Part shown: positions 1 through 7,747 of the stretch, piece after piece
Layout of the letters: each line of letters opens with the position of its first letter
Position numbering within the stretch: position 1 is the first letter of the stretch
Program-made: the position numbers and the translations under genes
The notes under the pieces: model-generated
Database searches by the model: none
The model's input: only the letters and a program-made list of their open reading frames with translations
Told to the model about the DNA's origin: nothing
DNA from: Flavobacteriales bacterium
Lineage (GTDB): Bacteria; Bacteroidota; Bacteroidia; Flavobacteriales_D; Sanyastnellaceae
Length of the DNA stretch: 61,509 nt
Assembly: GCA_029245065.1 (NCBI GenBank)
Contig: JAQWQB010000018.1
Coordinates: 1 to 61,509, forward strand
Direction of reading: 5' to 3'

Positions 1-238
1 AACCAGTAAACACAGATGAGTCAGGCAATGAAGCGAGGTATTCAGGGGAATTATCGCCGTAATTGTTCTTCATCCAAGTCGTGTATTCTAGCCAGTTGAA
101 CGTAGTAATTTCAGTCTGATCAAAGAAAAGGGAATCCGAAACCTCTACAGTTCCAGGTGGACGGAAACCTGGTTTTTTCACAACTGAAAACGCCAATAGA
201 AAGAAAGCAGCTATGAGGCCAATACAAAGTCTGAACAT
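1..238 (-). CDS. SUMF1/formylglycine-generating-enzyme-like protein, 3' part outside window
   Basis: Reading the minus strand from an ATG at 238 gives 79 codons that run off the left edge. The product begins with a hydrophobic signal or anchor stretch (about residues 3-18) followed by a PPGTVEVSDSLFFDQTEIT-type segment and a WLEYTTWMK motif. That pattern is typical of the start of the SUMF1 (formylglycine-generating enzyme, EgtB, GldK-like) fold, where a toleration of 'D-x-T-E-I/V-T' opens the domain. No lipobox cysteine is visible, so it is not an obvious GldK lipoprotein. The conserved core and any catalytic residues lie outside the window, so activity cannot be judged. Family assignment rests on this short segment only. 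Confidence 0.6.
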   Translation of the reverse strand, partial: MFRLCIGLIAAFFLLAFSVVKKPGFRPPGTVEVSDSLFFDQTEITTFNWLEYTTWMKNNYGDNSPEYLASLPDSSVFTG

Positions 239-533
239 CAGTAAAAATTTAAGGTTAAATGTAACAGAATGATCTGCCATTTGGAAAGATGCTCGAAGAA
301 CAATTAGGTTACATCCATTGGGGAAACAATTGTCAAGCGCAAATCAAACCGTTACGTTCACAAAGTTGATGTTGAGCGGGTTGAAACAGGGGCGATCTTT
401 GCACAGGGAAGGTGCTGGTCGACTACCTAAGGTAACGGGTCCGCGAAACACCTTGCAGCATACCATTTCATCTTAAATTCGAACGTTCTTTATAGCGTGA
501 GGTGGGTAGCCCCATCAATAATACTGATAGCAT
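239..533. other. Gene-less stretch between divergent genes
   Basis: I see no protein-coding frame, tRNA or convincing hairpin here. It separates the divergent SUMF1-like gene and the metallo-hydrolase gene and presumably carries both promoters, but no clear TTTG / TAnnTTTG pair was found. Confidence 0.4.
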
Positions 534-1634
534 ATGTTTTGGCTTTTACTTGTTCTTTTTGTCGTTTGCATCGCCTTTCTGGCCTTTTTGTACCTGAACC
601 CTCATTTTGGTGGGACGGTCAGTGCTACGCGGAAATCGGCTTACAGCAAATCGAAGCACTGGAATGGGAAGGTGTTCGAAAACATTGTAGAGACCACCAT
701 GGACGTCAACCTGAAAACAATGCCAAAACTCTTGAAGGCACAATTTACAGATAGAGAAGTGCGAAGTCCAATTGCACCAATTCCAGTGATACCGTTTGAG
801 CAAAAGGCGTTTGATGAAGGAAACGGGCCGAAATTCATTTGGTACGGACACTCGGTACTATTGCTGAAACTAAACGGAAAGAACATACTCATTGACCCAA
901 TGCTTGGGCCTGATGCGGCGCCCATCGCTCCTTTTCCCACGAAGCGCTTTTCTGAGGACACGTTAGAGGTAATTAACGCGTTGCCGCCAATAGACTTGAT
1001 GCTCATGACCCACGATCATTACGATCACTTGGATTTGGCAAGCATGCGGAAACTTAAATCCAAGGTGTCAACAATTTACGCTTCACTTGGCATACGTAGA
1101 CACCTGGAAAGGTGGGGTTTTAAGAACCACACTATCCGTGAATTTGATTGGTGGGAAAAAGCAACTTTTGGTGAAATCGAAATTACATTTACTCCGAGTA
1201 GGCACTTTTCCGGACGTGGTTTGAGTGATCGAGCGAAGTGTTTATGGGGAGGCTGGGTGTTCAAATCTCCTGATTACAGTGTTTACTGGAGCGGTGACGG
1301 AGGTTATGGAGCGCATTTCAAGGAGGTTGGAAACAAGCTAGGACCGTTTGACTGGACCTTCATTGAATGCGGACAATACAATGAACTTTGGCGCCAGATT
1401 CACCTACATCCGGAAGAGTCTGTTCAAGCGTCGTTGGATGCGCAATCAAAAATAGTTACACCAGTTCACTGGGCTGGCTTTGCGTTGGCCCTTCACCCTT
1501 GGAAAGAGCCAATTGAGCGTTTTACGCGTGAAGCCAAAAGCAAGTCGTTAGCAGTGCACACACCGAAAATTGGTGAATTGGTAGACATGAAGCAGCGCGG
1601 ACCAAGCACAGATTGGTGGGCAAAATTAGATTGA
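534..1634 (+). CDS. Metallo-beta-lactamase fold hydrolase (UlaG / NAPE-PLD-like), membrane-anchored
   Basis: A 366-residue protein with an N-terminal membrane segment (residues 2-21) followed by a metallo-beta-lactamase domain. The metal-binding signature THDHYDHLD lies at 159-167 (H160, H162, D164, H165), followed by SRHFSGRG and a WSGDGG segment, as in the UlaG / N-acylphosphatidylethanolamine phospholipase D branch. Family members hydrolyse phosphodiester or ester bonds with two metal ions, usually zinc; the substrate here cannot be told. The start ATG at 534 was chosen because it opens the hydrophobic anchor. The last 9 bases overlap the convergent DUF547 gene. Confident in fold, not in substrate. 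Confidence 0.85.
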   Translation: MFWLLLVLFVVCIAFLAFLYLNPHFGGTVSATRKSAYSKSKHWNGKVFENIVETTMDVNLKTMPKLLKAQFTDREVRSPIAPIPVIPFEQKAFDEGNGPKFIWYGHSVLLLKLNGKNILIDPMLGPDAAPIAPFPTKRFSEDTLEVINALPPIDLMLMTHDHYDHLDLASMRKLKSKVSTIYASLGIRRHLERWGFKNHTIREFDWWEKATFGEIEITFTPSRHFSGRGLSDRAKCLWGGWVFKSPDYSVYWSGDGGYGAHFKEVGNKLGPFDWTFIECGQYNELWRQIHLHPEESVQASLDAQSKIVTPVHWAGFALALHPWKEPIERFTREAKSKSLAVHTPKIGELVDMKQRGPSTDWWAKLD

Positions 1635-2336
1635 TGAAGCCGCGAAGGACGCTTCGTTGAAATTGGAAAGGTCTTCGTCCCAGTTGTAAGGGGCAAACGT
1701 TAATTTCATAGCAGACACATCCTGATTCAAAGCCTCTTTGATCAGATGGTTGACGCCTTTTCGTTTGCCAAAATCGGCCCAATACCATTTGAAAAGCGTA
1801 CTGACAGTTACTTCGTTTTTCTCTTCTGAAATGGTTGTTTCTGAATCTAGAAAACTCAATGTTGCTATAGACAGCTGCTCATCAATATTTTCATGGTTGT
1901 AATAAGAAATGGGGGGGCAGCTTTTTGCCCCGCAGTTTAAGGCAAAGTGCAATCGAAAATCCAACTGCTTCACCGCTAATTTCCTGATGTGTTTCCCCAC
2001 GAATAATTGCGGCAAAAACCCAAGACTATACTTGTACCTAAACCGTCGTAAAATGCCATGTTCAATATCGTCAAGGCTGAAAGAAATCCCCGCTATTTGA
2101 ATCATCTTTGAAGTGTAAATTTTGGGTTTTACACTTCCGCGTTGGCGAAGTAATAAGAAATAGGAATTGTAAATATTGATCCAAAAAGCCTTCTTCTCGT
2201 TGTCTTCTTGAAGCTCTTGAAAGAGTTTTTGAGACGAGTAAGCCGCCAAATCCCTTTCCAATGAAGTACTATTCTTGTTGGTCTTTACGGTCAGCAAAAG
2301 TCGCTCTGCCAATCCGTTGAGGTGTTCAATGCTCAT
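1626..2336 (-). CDS. DUF547 domain protein
   Basis: The 236-residue product carries the hallmarks of DUF547: KKAFWINIYN at about 48-57, an FxYKYSLGF segment near 100-107, and HFALNCGAKSCPP at 130-142 with its conserved Asn-Cys-Gly and Ser-Cys-Pro-Pro. The function of DUF547 is not established; it occurs in many bacteria and plants. No signal peptide or membrane segment is visible, so it is probably cytoplasmic. It converges on the metallo-hydrolase gene with a 9-base overlap, and sits just downstream (same strand) of the small membrane protein gene, so co-transcription with that gene is possible. Confidence 0.8.
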   Translation of the reverse strand: MSIEHLNGLAERLLLTVKTNKNSTSLERDLAAYSSQKLFQELQEDNEKKAFWINIYNSYFLLLRQRGSVKPKIYTSKMIQIAGISFSLDDIEHGILRRFRYKYSLGFLPQLFVGKHIRKLAVKQLDFRLHFALNCGAKSCPPISYYNHENIDEQLSIATLSFLDSETTISEEKNEVTVSTLFKWYWADFGKRKGVNHLIKEALNQDVSAMKLTFAPYNWDEDLSNFNEASFAASSI

Positions 2337-2386
2337 TACACAAAAAAGGTCTGGAGAGCTCAGGAAAGCAGAGGATAGGTGATGAT

Positions 2387-2587
2387 TTAATTTTTTCGCT
2401 TGCTAATGCCTAAAACCGGGTACATCGGACAGAAACCAATGGCACTCGTCACAAGATATAATATCCCTAATCCAATTAGCGCGAAAGCGACGGTACCGCT
2501 AATAACGTTTGTAAAGTAAAGCACAAGGATCAATAAAGCGACTAGCGTGCGAATCAATCGATCCCAAATGGCCGTGTTTTTTTTCAT
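2387..2587 (-). CDS. Small DUF2892 / YgaP-like inner-membrane protein
   Basis: A 66-residue protein starting at the ATG at 2587, with two hydrophobic segments (about residues 10-27 and 31-50), the second ending in GFCPMYPVLGISKRKN. The N-terminal NTAIWDRLIR and the GFCPMYPVLG box are typical of DUF2892 membrane modules, which occur alone or fused to rhodanese domains (YgaP). The role of the solo form is unknown; some sit beside sulfur or metal-stress genes. A longer frame starting upstream would read through the preceding microprotein in another frame, so the internal ATG is preferred. Its start overlaps the stop of the microprotein (ATGA), implying translational coupling. Confidence 0.8.
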   Translation of the reverse strand: MKKNTAIWDRLIRTLVALLILVLYFTNVISGTVAFALIGLGILYLVTSAIGFCPMYPVLGISKRKN

Positions 2588-2691
2588 AACATCGTTTTTT
2601 GGTATAAGTACATAATGAGCAGGGTAAAGAAGATACCCAATACCGCACACGAGACACATGCGAGAACCCATTTAACGTATTTCTGACTCAT
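2584..2691 (-). CDS. 35-residue single-span membrane microprotein
   Basis: An ATG at 2691 opens a 35-codon frame ending in TGA at 2586-2584, overlapping the DUF2892 start by ATGA. The product is MSQKYVKWVL followed by a continuous hydrophobic stretch to about residue 30 and a short basic end (QKTML), i.e. one predicted transmembrane helix with two cysteines (12 and 15). I do not recognise a family. Support comes from the overlapping start-stop arrangement with a real gene, a plausible membrane topology and lack of any competing frame. It could also be a leader peptide that only couples translation. Confidence 0.5.
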   Translation of the reverse strand: MSQKYVKWVLACVSCAVLGIFFTLLIMYLYQKTML

Positions 2692-2722
2692 AGCAACTGT
2701 AATGTAAAAAATTTAAAGAAGA

Positions 2723-2755
2723 TAGCCCTTGTTTTGTTCTGCTAAACAAGGGCTA
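2723..2755 (-). terminator. Hairpin terminator after the small T9SS gene
   Basis: Perfect 12-bp inverted repeat TAGCCCTTGTTT / AAACAAGGGCTA with a 9-nt loop, 20 nt downstream of the minus-strand stop at 2776. The U-rich tract that follows on the minus strand is broken (TCTTCTTTAAATTTTTT), so termination may be moderate. Confidence 0.65.
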
Positions 2756-2775
2756 AGTGTCTGTAAATTAGCTTG

Positions 2776-3468
2776 TCAGTTCTTTACAAATCGAACTGAA
2801 GGACCTCTATTCAATTGAACGAAATAGATTCCGGTCTCCCAAGAAGCAATGGCAATGGTAGTAGAAGATAGTTGGTTCGACTGGAACACAACAGCACCTT
2901 TTGCATCTAGGACACGCACTTCGTCGGCAGCAGTAACTCCTTCAAGTTGTATGAAAGTAGAAGCTGGGTTTGGGAATACATTCACACGAACCTTTTCAAG
3001 GTTGATTGTGCTGGTAGAAGAGTCAGTAGAGCGCTCATAAGTGAAGCCACCTTCACCTCCACCGCCTCCACTGGCCCAGTAGGTCATTTTGATATCAATG
3101 TAAATGTCATCTAAAATCAGGTGCAACACCATGTCTGCATTTACGGTTGAAGGAGGGTTGGATCCGTTGGTATTTTCCCATGTGTCGAATGTCAACGTTT
3201 CAATATCAGCTGTTGTACCAAACGCCCATTCTGTGTCCATCGGACTTGCAAAATCAGTGTAAGTTGCTTCACTAGCAATATTGAAGAGACCTTGGTTATC
3301 TGCTCTTGTAATGTGAACATTGTCAGTCAGTTGGTCCTGGTTGGCATCCAAAGTCCAATCAGCAGCATCAGCTTTGTCAAAGGTCATGGTTGGTCCTGTC
3401 CAAATGGTTTGTGCCGAAGCAGAAAGTCCTACCAAAAGAGTAAAAAGGATAAGTGTAAAATGTTTCAT
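2776..3468 (-). CDS. Small secreted protein with T9SS type A sorting domain
   Basis: A 230-residue protein. The ATG at 3468 is chosen over the longer frame because it starts a clean signal peptide (MKHFTLILFTLLVGLSASAQ). The C-terminal ~75 residues form a T9SS type A domain: VNVFPNPAS..., then a strand rich in V/I and ending GIYFVQLNRG...VRFVKN. The middle (residues 21-150) carries no family I recognise; it is rich in Thr/Asp/Trp and ends in a Gly-rich linker (WASGGGGGEGG). The protein is expected to cross the outer membrane through T9SS and be released or anchored. A monocistronic unit: hairpin terminator downstream, likely promoter upstream. Confidence 0.8.
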   Translation of the reverse strand: MKHFTLILFTLLVGLSASAQTIWTGPTMTFDKADAADWTLDANQDQLTDNVHITRADNQGLFNIASEATYTDFASPMDTEWAFGTTADIETLTFDTWENTNGSNPPSTVNADMVLHLILDDIYIDIKMTYWASGGGGGEGGFTYERSTDSSTSTINLEKVRVNVFPNPASTFIQLEGVTAADEVRVLDAKGAVVFQSNQLSSTTIAIASWETGIYFVQLNRGPSVRFVKN

Positions 3469-3495
3469 GCTTTTCGTGTTTGTATAGTAGAAGGT

Positions 3496-3523
3496 CGAAA
3501 TTAATCGAGCCCGCCTTACCAAA
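3496..3523 (-). promoter_or_regulatory. Probable Bacteroidota-type promoter for the small T9SS gene
   Basis: On the minus strand TTTG (3523-3520), 16 nt, then TAATTTCG (3503-3496), close to the phylum consensus TTTG / TAnnTTTG with one mismatch, about 27 nt before the ATG at 3468. Confidence 0.4.
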
Positions 3524-3629
3524 CATCACGTTTTCGTACAACTATTAACATTGCATTTTTCATACCTATTCCTACAAGGTATGCAATTTGAATAGTGCAA
3601 TTTGTAAGTTGCATCAAAGAGTCAATAAA

Positions 3630-4169
3630 ATGAAGGGTATTGTTTTTACTGAGTTTCTAGAAATGGTCGAAAAGGAATTCGGCTATGAAACGATCGATCA
3701 AATTCTGGAAGATAATGAGCTTGCTTCAGGCGGGGCATACACCTCGGTTGGAACATACAATCATGCAGAAATGATTGATTTACTGGGCAGTTTATCAGCC
3801 ATATCCAAGCAAGAAGTGAGTGCTTTACTTCATGCTTTTGGCAGGTATATCTTCGACACTTTTCTCAAAGGATATCCTCAGTTTTTTGAAAAATGCGCCC
3901 ATGGATTTGAGTTTTTAGAATCCATTGATGGCCATATCCATGTGGAAGTGAAGAAGCTCTACCCGGATGCGATGTTGCCCAGGTTTGAAACAACAATTAA
4001 TGGGACTGAAATGGCTATGAACTATTATTCAGACAGAAGATTTTCTGACTTCGCTTCAGGCCTCATTGAACGCACCATGGAGTACTATGGGCACGGTTTC
4101 AGCATGCAAAAAGAACTGATGAACCAAGAAGGTTCAGAAGTGAAATTCACCCTCAAAGTGGCAGAGTGA
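3630..4169 (+). CDS. H-NOX haem-nitric oxide/oxygen sensor protein
   Basis: A 179-residue stand-alone H-NOX (HNOB) protein. Visible family marks are the likely proximal haem ligand in GHIHVEVKKLYPDA (H104, possibly H102), LPRF just after it, and the propionate-binding Y-x-S-x-R motif as Y132-S134-R136 (YYSDR). In known systems H-NOX binds NO (sometimes O2) and controls a partner kinase or cyclase encoded next to it. Here the histidine kinase gene overlaps the stop codon (GTGA), strongly suggesting a dedicated pair. The ATG at 3630 is chosen because family members start MKGIVF...; the frame upstream adds 14 unrelated residues. Cytoplasmic. Confidence 0.93.
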   Translation: MKGIVFTEFLEMVEKEFGYETIDQILEDNELASGGAYTSVGTYNHAEMIDLLGSLSAISKQEVSALLHAFGRYIFDTFLKGYPQFFEKCAHGFEFLESIDGHIHVEVKKLYPDAMLPRFETTINGTEMAMNYYSDRRFSDFASGLIERTMEYYGHGFSMQKELMNQEGSEVKFTLKVAE

Positions 4170-6664
4170 ACGAAGAAGTTGAACGACTTAAGAGAAGGCT
4201 AGAAAGAGAAATAAAAGCCCGTAAGCAGGCTGAAACAACTCTTGAAGTGAAAGCGCGTGATTTGTTCAACGCGAATGAACGCTTGATGCAGCTGAACAAT
4301 GAGCTAGAGCATCAGATCTCTGCCCGAACCTTCGAACTTGAAAAGAGTGAAATACGGTATCGGCAGTTGGTAGAAAACGCCAGTGACATCATCTACAATA
4401 TTTCTGAAACTGGCGAATTCCTCTACATGAATGCCATTGGTATCAAGGCGTTTGGATACGCTGAAGAGGAAATTATTGGCGCCAACTTTTTGACATTCGT
4501 AGCACCAGAAAGCAAAGAACAAACAGCAAAGCACTACGCAGAGTTGGCATCTGAACTCTGGCAAAATGATTATTACGAATTCTCAGTTCTTTCCAAAGAA
4601 GGAGAAACCTATTGGATAGGACAAAGTGTTACCCTTAACACAAAAGAAAATGGTGAGTTGTTTTTCTCAGCCATTGCCAGGGATATCAGTGAACGAAAAA
4701 AGGCGGAAGCGAAATTAGAAGATGCGCAAAAGGCACTCGAAAAGAGCGAAGTCAAATACCGAAGTATTATTGAGAACATGGACCTCGGACTCATGGAGGT
4801 GGACTTGGACGGAATCATCACCAGGGTGTATGAGAAATTCAATGAAATGACAGGGTATAGAGGAGACGAACTCGTTGGGAAAATAGCTAAGGACGTTTTT
4901 ACCACGCCTGGTTATGAGGACGTTGTAGATGAAAATATAGAGGGGCGAAAAAAAGGAGAAATAGGAGTTTACGAGATAAAAATCCGAAAGAAAAACGGAG
5001 AACACCTGTGGGTGATAATTAGCGGGGCGCCTTTTTACGATGAAAAGGGGAATGTGATAGGCTCCATTGGTATTCATTACGACATCACCGAACGAAAGCA
5101 GATGCAACTTGACCTGGAAAAGGCCAAACGCGAGGCTGAGGAAGCTCAAGAAGCAGAGCAGTTATTCCTGGCAAGTATGAGCCACGAAATCAGAACTCCC
5201 CTCAATGTCATGATAGGCATGAGTCACTTGCTTGAAGACACCCCCTTAAGTGGAGCACAATCAGATTTCTTAAGCGTTATGAAGACTGCATCCAATATGC
5301 TGAAGCACCTCATTTCGGACATCCTCGACCTGTCCAAAATTGACGCGGGCAAAATCAGTCCAACAACATCTTCTGTTGACCTGGTTGAATTGTGCAAAAG
5401 CCTAATTACTACGTTCAAAGTGAAGTCAGAAAACCACGATGTTGAGTGGATATGTGAACTTGACTCGTCCCTTGACCACAATTACCTCACTGATGCTCAA
5501 ATGTTGAATCAAGTGCTGATTAACCTCCTTTCCAATGCAGATCGGTTCACCAAAAAAGGGCAAGTCTCTTTAAAGGTGTTTGTTGCGAAGAAAAGTGAGC
5601 ACACGGACCTCATTCGTTGGGAAGTTTTAGACACAGGCATTGGGATACAACAACAAGATATCGCTGTTATTTTTGACCGTTATCGCCAAGCAAACAACAA
5701 CATCTCCAATGAATATGGCGGCACCGGCCTAGGGCTTGCGATTTCCCAAAAACTACTTCACCTTCTAGGGGGTGAAATTGTTGTGGAATCCCAACTAGGA
5801 ATTGGGTCTTCCTTCCAATTCGAGCTGGAACTCGAAAGACGTGAATCGACTAATTCAAATGCTAAAAATGCGTTTGCCACGCTCAATGAGATTAGTGGTC
5901 ACGGGCACAAAGTCCTCGTAGTTGAAGACAATAAAATGAATGTAAAGTACGTGGGAGCGTTGCTTGAAAAATGGAATTTCGAGTTTGATCACGCGGCCAA
6001 TGGAAAAGTAGCATTGGAACTCTTCGAGCCAGAAAAGTATGCACTTATATTAATGGATTTGCAGATGCCAGAGATGGATGGCTTCGAAGCAACAAAAGAA
6101 TTGAGAAACCTACCTGGAGGGACAGATTTACCTATCATTGCTTTAACCGCATCAACCTTTATCAGCAAGAAAGAATCAGCATTGCCGCTGGGAATGACAG
6201 ATTTCCTGTGCAAGCCTTTCACGCCAGATCAATTCTCCACATTGCTGAGCAAATACATAGAGGTTGAAGACCAAATGACAACAAAACAAGCGGTGCTCGA
6301 GTACCATATATCATTGGATGGGGAATACCTGAACGACGCATATGGAGGTGACCTCGAACACACCGTGGAAATGATGTCGCTCTTCCTTGACGTCTTACCA
6401 GATGGAATGAAAAGGCTTGAGGAATCGGTAGCAAAGGAAGATTTTAAAGGTATTCAGCAACAGAGTCACCGGATTAAGCCGACATTTACCATGGTCGGTC
6501 TCACACCGCTGTCTTCATTGACGAGGGAAATAGGACAAGCGGCGAAACAGAATGATTTTTCCGATGTAGAAAGAGGGTTTAGAGAGCTCCAAAGACGAAT
6601 TGAAGAATCGCTGCCTATCATTAGAGAAGAGATTATCCGAATAGCAAAAGAATTGAAATCATGA
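4166..6664 (+). CDS. Hybrid sensor histidine kinase, H-NOX-associated (PAS-PAS-HisKA-HATPase-REC-Hpt)
   Basis: An 832-residue kinase starting at GTG 4166, overlapping the H-NOX stop. Order of parts: N-terminal coiled coil (1-62, charged heptads ending in ISARTFELEKSE), PAS 1 (about 62-178), PAS 2 (about 192-312), HisKA with phospho-acceptor H340 in SMSHEIRTP, HATPase_c (NLLSNADRFTKKG, DTGIGI, GGTGLGL), receiver with D631 (LILMDLQMPEMDG) and a C-terminal Hpt domain with H768 in QQSHRIKP. No membrane segment: a soluble kinase. The layout allows a full phosphorelay H340 to D631 to H768 to the next gene's receiver. The coiled coil plausibly docks H-NOX; this is inference. The stop overlaps the next start (ATGA). 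Confidence 0.93.
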   Translation: MNEEVERLKRRLEREIKARKQAETTLEVKARDLFNANERLMQLNNELEHQISARTFELEKSEIRYRQLVENASDIIYNISETGEFLYMNAIGIKAFGYAEEEIIGANFLTFVAPESKEQTAKHYAELASELWQNDYYEFSVLSKEGETYWIGQSVTLNTKENGELFFSAIARDISERKKAEAKLEDAQKALEKSEVKYRSIIENMDLGLMEVDLDGIITRVYEKFNEMTGYRGDELVGKIAKDVFTTPGYEDVVDENIEGRKKGEIGVYEIKIRKKNGEHLWVIISGAPFYDEKGNVIGSIGIHYDITERKQMQLDLEKAKREAEEAQEAEQLFLASMSHEIRTPLNVMIGMSHLLEDTPLSGAQSDFLSVMKTASNMLKHLISDILDLSKIDAGKISPTTSSVDLVELCKSLITTFKVKSENHDVEWICELDSSLDHNYLTDAQMLNQVLINLLSNADRFTKKGQVSLKVFVAKKSEHTDLIRWEVLDTGIGIQQQDIAVIFDRYRQANNNISNEYGGTGLGLAISQKLLHLLGGEIVVESQLGIGSSFQFELELERRESTNSNAKNAFATLNEISGHGHKVLVVEDNKMNVKYVGALLEKWNFEFDHAANGKVALELFEPEKYALILMDLQMPEMDGFEATKELRNLPGGTDLPIIALTASTFISKKESALPLGMTDFLCKPFTPDQFSTLLSKYIEVEDQMTTKQAVLEYHISLDGEYLNDAYGGDLEHTVEMMSLFLDVLPDGMKRLEESVAKEDFKGIQQQSHRIKPTFTMVGLTPLSSLTREIGQAAKQNDFSDVERGFRELQRRIEESLPIIREEIIRIAKELKS

Positions 6665-7353
6665 ATTGCATCATTGTAGACGACGAAATAATGGCGAGAA
6701 CGTCATTGGAAAAATTTTGTAAGCAAACGCCCAACTTAAAGGTCCTGCAGGTATGCGAAAGCGCTGAAGAAGCACTTGAGCAGCTCAAGGCGCACCAGGT
6801 AGACTTGATTTTTCTAGACATCGAAATGCCCGGGATGACAGGGCTGGAACTGCTAGAGGTGCTTCCCTATATGCCGAAAGTTATTTTCACTACTTCGAAC
6901 AAAGAATACGCTTTTGAAGCGTTTGAATACGATGTGACTGACTTTCTTAAGAAGCCGATCAGGCTCTCCCGATTTGAATTAGCTGTAGAAAAGGCTATAA
7001 ACCGGGTAGGGAAAATGAACGCCGCCCTTGAAGCAAGTGTTCAAGAAGAAATCTACTTAAGGGAGAAAAAGCGCATTGTTCGCGTTCCTTACAATCAAAT
7101 ATGGTATTTCGAAAACGTTGGCGATTACGTCAAGGCCTTCACAGATCATGGCCCTCTAGTATTCCACTTCACCATTAAAATGCTCGAGACTAAGTTAACC
7201 AATCCACGGTTTTTGAAAGTACACAGAGCATTCATTGTAAACATGTCTAAGATCCAAGACATTCAAGAAAACTCTTTGGTAATTCAAGACAAGGTCATTC
7301 CTGTTAGTCGAGCGCATAAATCTGCTGTGATGAGTGCCATAAACCTACTTTAG
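6661..7353 (+). CDS. LytTR-family response regulator, output of the H-NOX circuit
   Basis: A 230-residue protein: receiver domain (1-120; acidic pair DDE at 7-9, phospho-acceptor D53 in IFLDIEMPG, Lys in FLKKPI) and a LytTR DNA-binding domain (about 130-228; YFENVGDYVKAF, FLKVHRAFIVN, VIPVSRAHK). LytTR regulators bind direct-repeat promoter elements. The start ATG overlaps the kinase stop (ATGA), so H-NOX, kinase and regulator form one transcription and translation unit. The likely flow is NO/haem state to kinase to Hpt to D53 to transcription. Target genes are unknown; the neighbouring ars operon points the opposite way. Confidence 0.92.
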   Translation: MNCIIVDDEIMARTSLEKFCKQTPNLKVLQVCESAEEALEQLKAHQVDLIFLDIEMPGMTGLELLEVLPYMPKVIFTTSNKEYAFEAFEYDVTDFLKKPIRLSRFELAVEKAINRVGKMNAALEASVQEEIYLREKKRIVRVPYNQIWYFENVGDYVKAFTDHGPLVFHFTIKMLETKLTNPRFLKVHRAFIVNMSKIQDIQENSLVIQDKVIPVSRAHKSAVMSAINLL

Positions 7354-7603
7354 CCTGTTCTGAACCAATTATCAAAACCTTCAAGCCAAACATCGAAAAA
7401 CACCCCGCTTTCCCAAATAGAGTGTCATCTTTAAGCCGGCTTTGCAGTTTATAGATCCTCTTCATTGAGGTGAGCGCTTTTTTATTTCATCTTCATCTTT
7501 AAGAAATGCTTTGGAAAAATCGAATGATTTGACCAAAGAGAATGCGTAGACCAAGATTAGTATAGGATTGGTTAAACAGCTGCAGAATAATGGCTAACTA
7601 AGC
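7354..7603. other. Gene-less stretch after the H-NOX operon
   Basis: No coding frame of note on either strand. A weak 4-bp stem CCTC/GAGG near 7458-7471 is followed by TTTTTTATTT and might end the H-NOX transcript, but it is too short to call. The structured segment described next begins at about 7604. Confidence 0.35.
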
Positions 7604-7747
7604 AAAGGAGTGACGTGGTAATCACTCTGGAACCAAGGGCTGTCAATCGGCCTAATGGTCTTTCTTCGGAGAGGCAACGAGAAGTCGTTGACAGTTACAA
7701 CGTTCCCTTAGCTGTTTGAGAGAGACAGTTGAGGGAACTCTTGGTTT
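7604..7747 (+). ncRNA. Candidate structured RNA (nested inverted repeats), class unknown
   Basis: No protein gene fits, yet inverted repeats nest: hairpin GAGTGA 7608-7613 / TCACTC 7622-7627; outer helix AACCAAG 7631-7637 / CTTGGTT 7740-7746; inner helix CTGTCAA 7640-7646 / TTGACAG 7688-7694; a 7-bp hairpin 7658-7675 capped by a UUCG tetraloop (C7664, G7669 closing); and a 14-bp hairpin 7702-7715 / 7725-7738 with two G-U pairs. The UUCG loop and the G-U pairs of that hairpin favour the plus strand. On the minus strand the same DNA would be the 3' end of the ars transcript, where the 14-bp hairpin could stop transcription. I do not recognise an RNA family; it is not tmRNA, RNase P or SRP RNA by eye. 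Confidence 0.4.
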
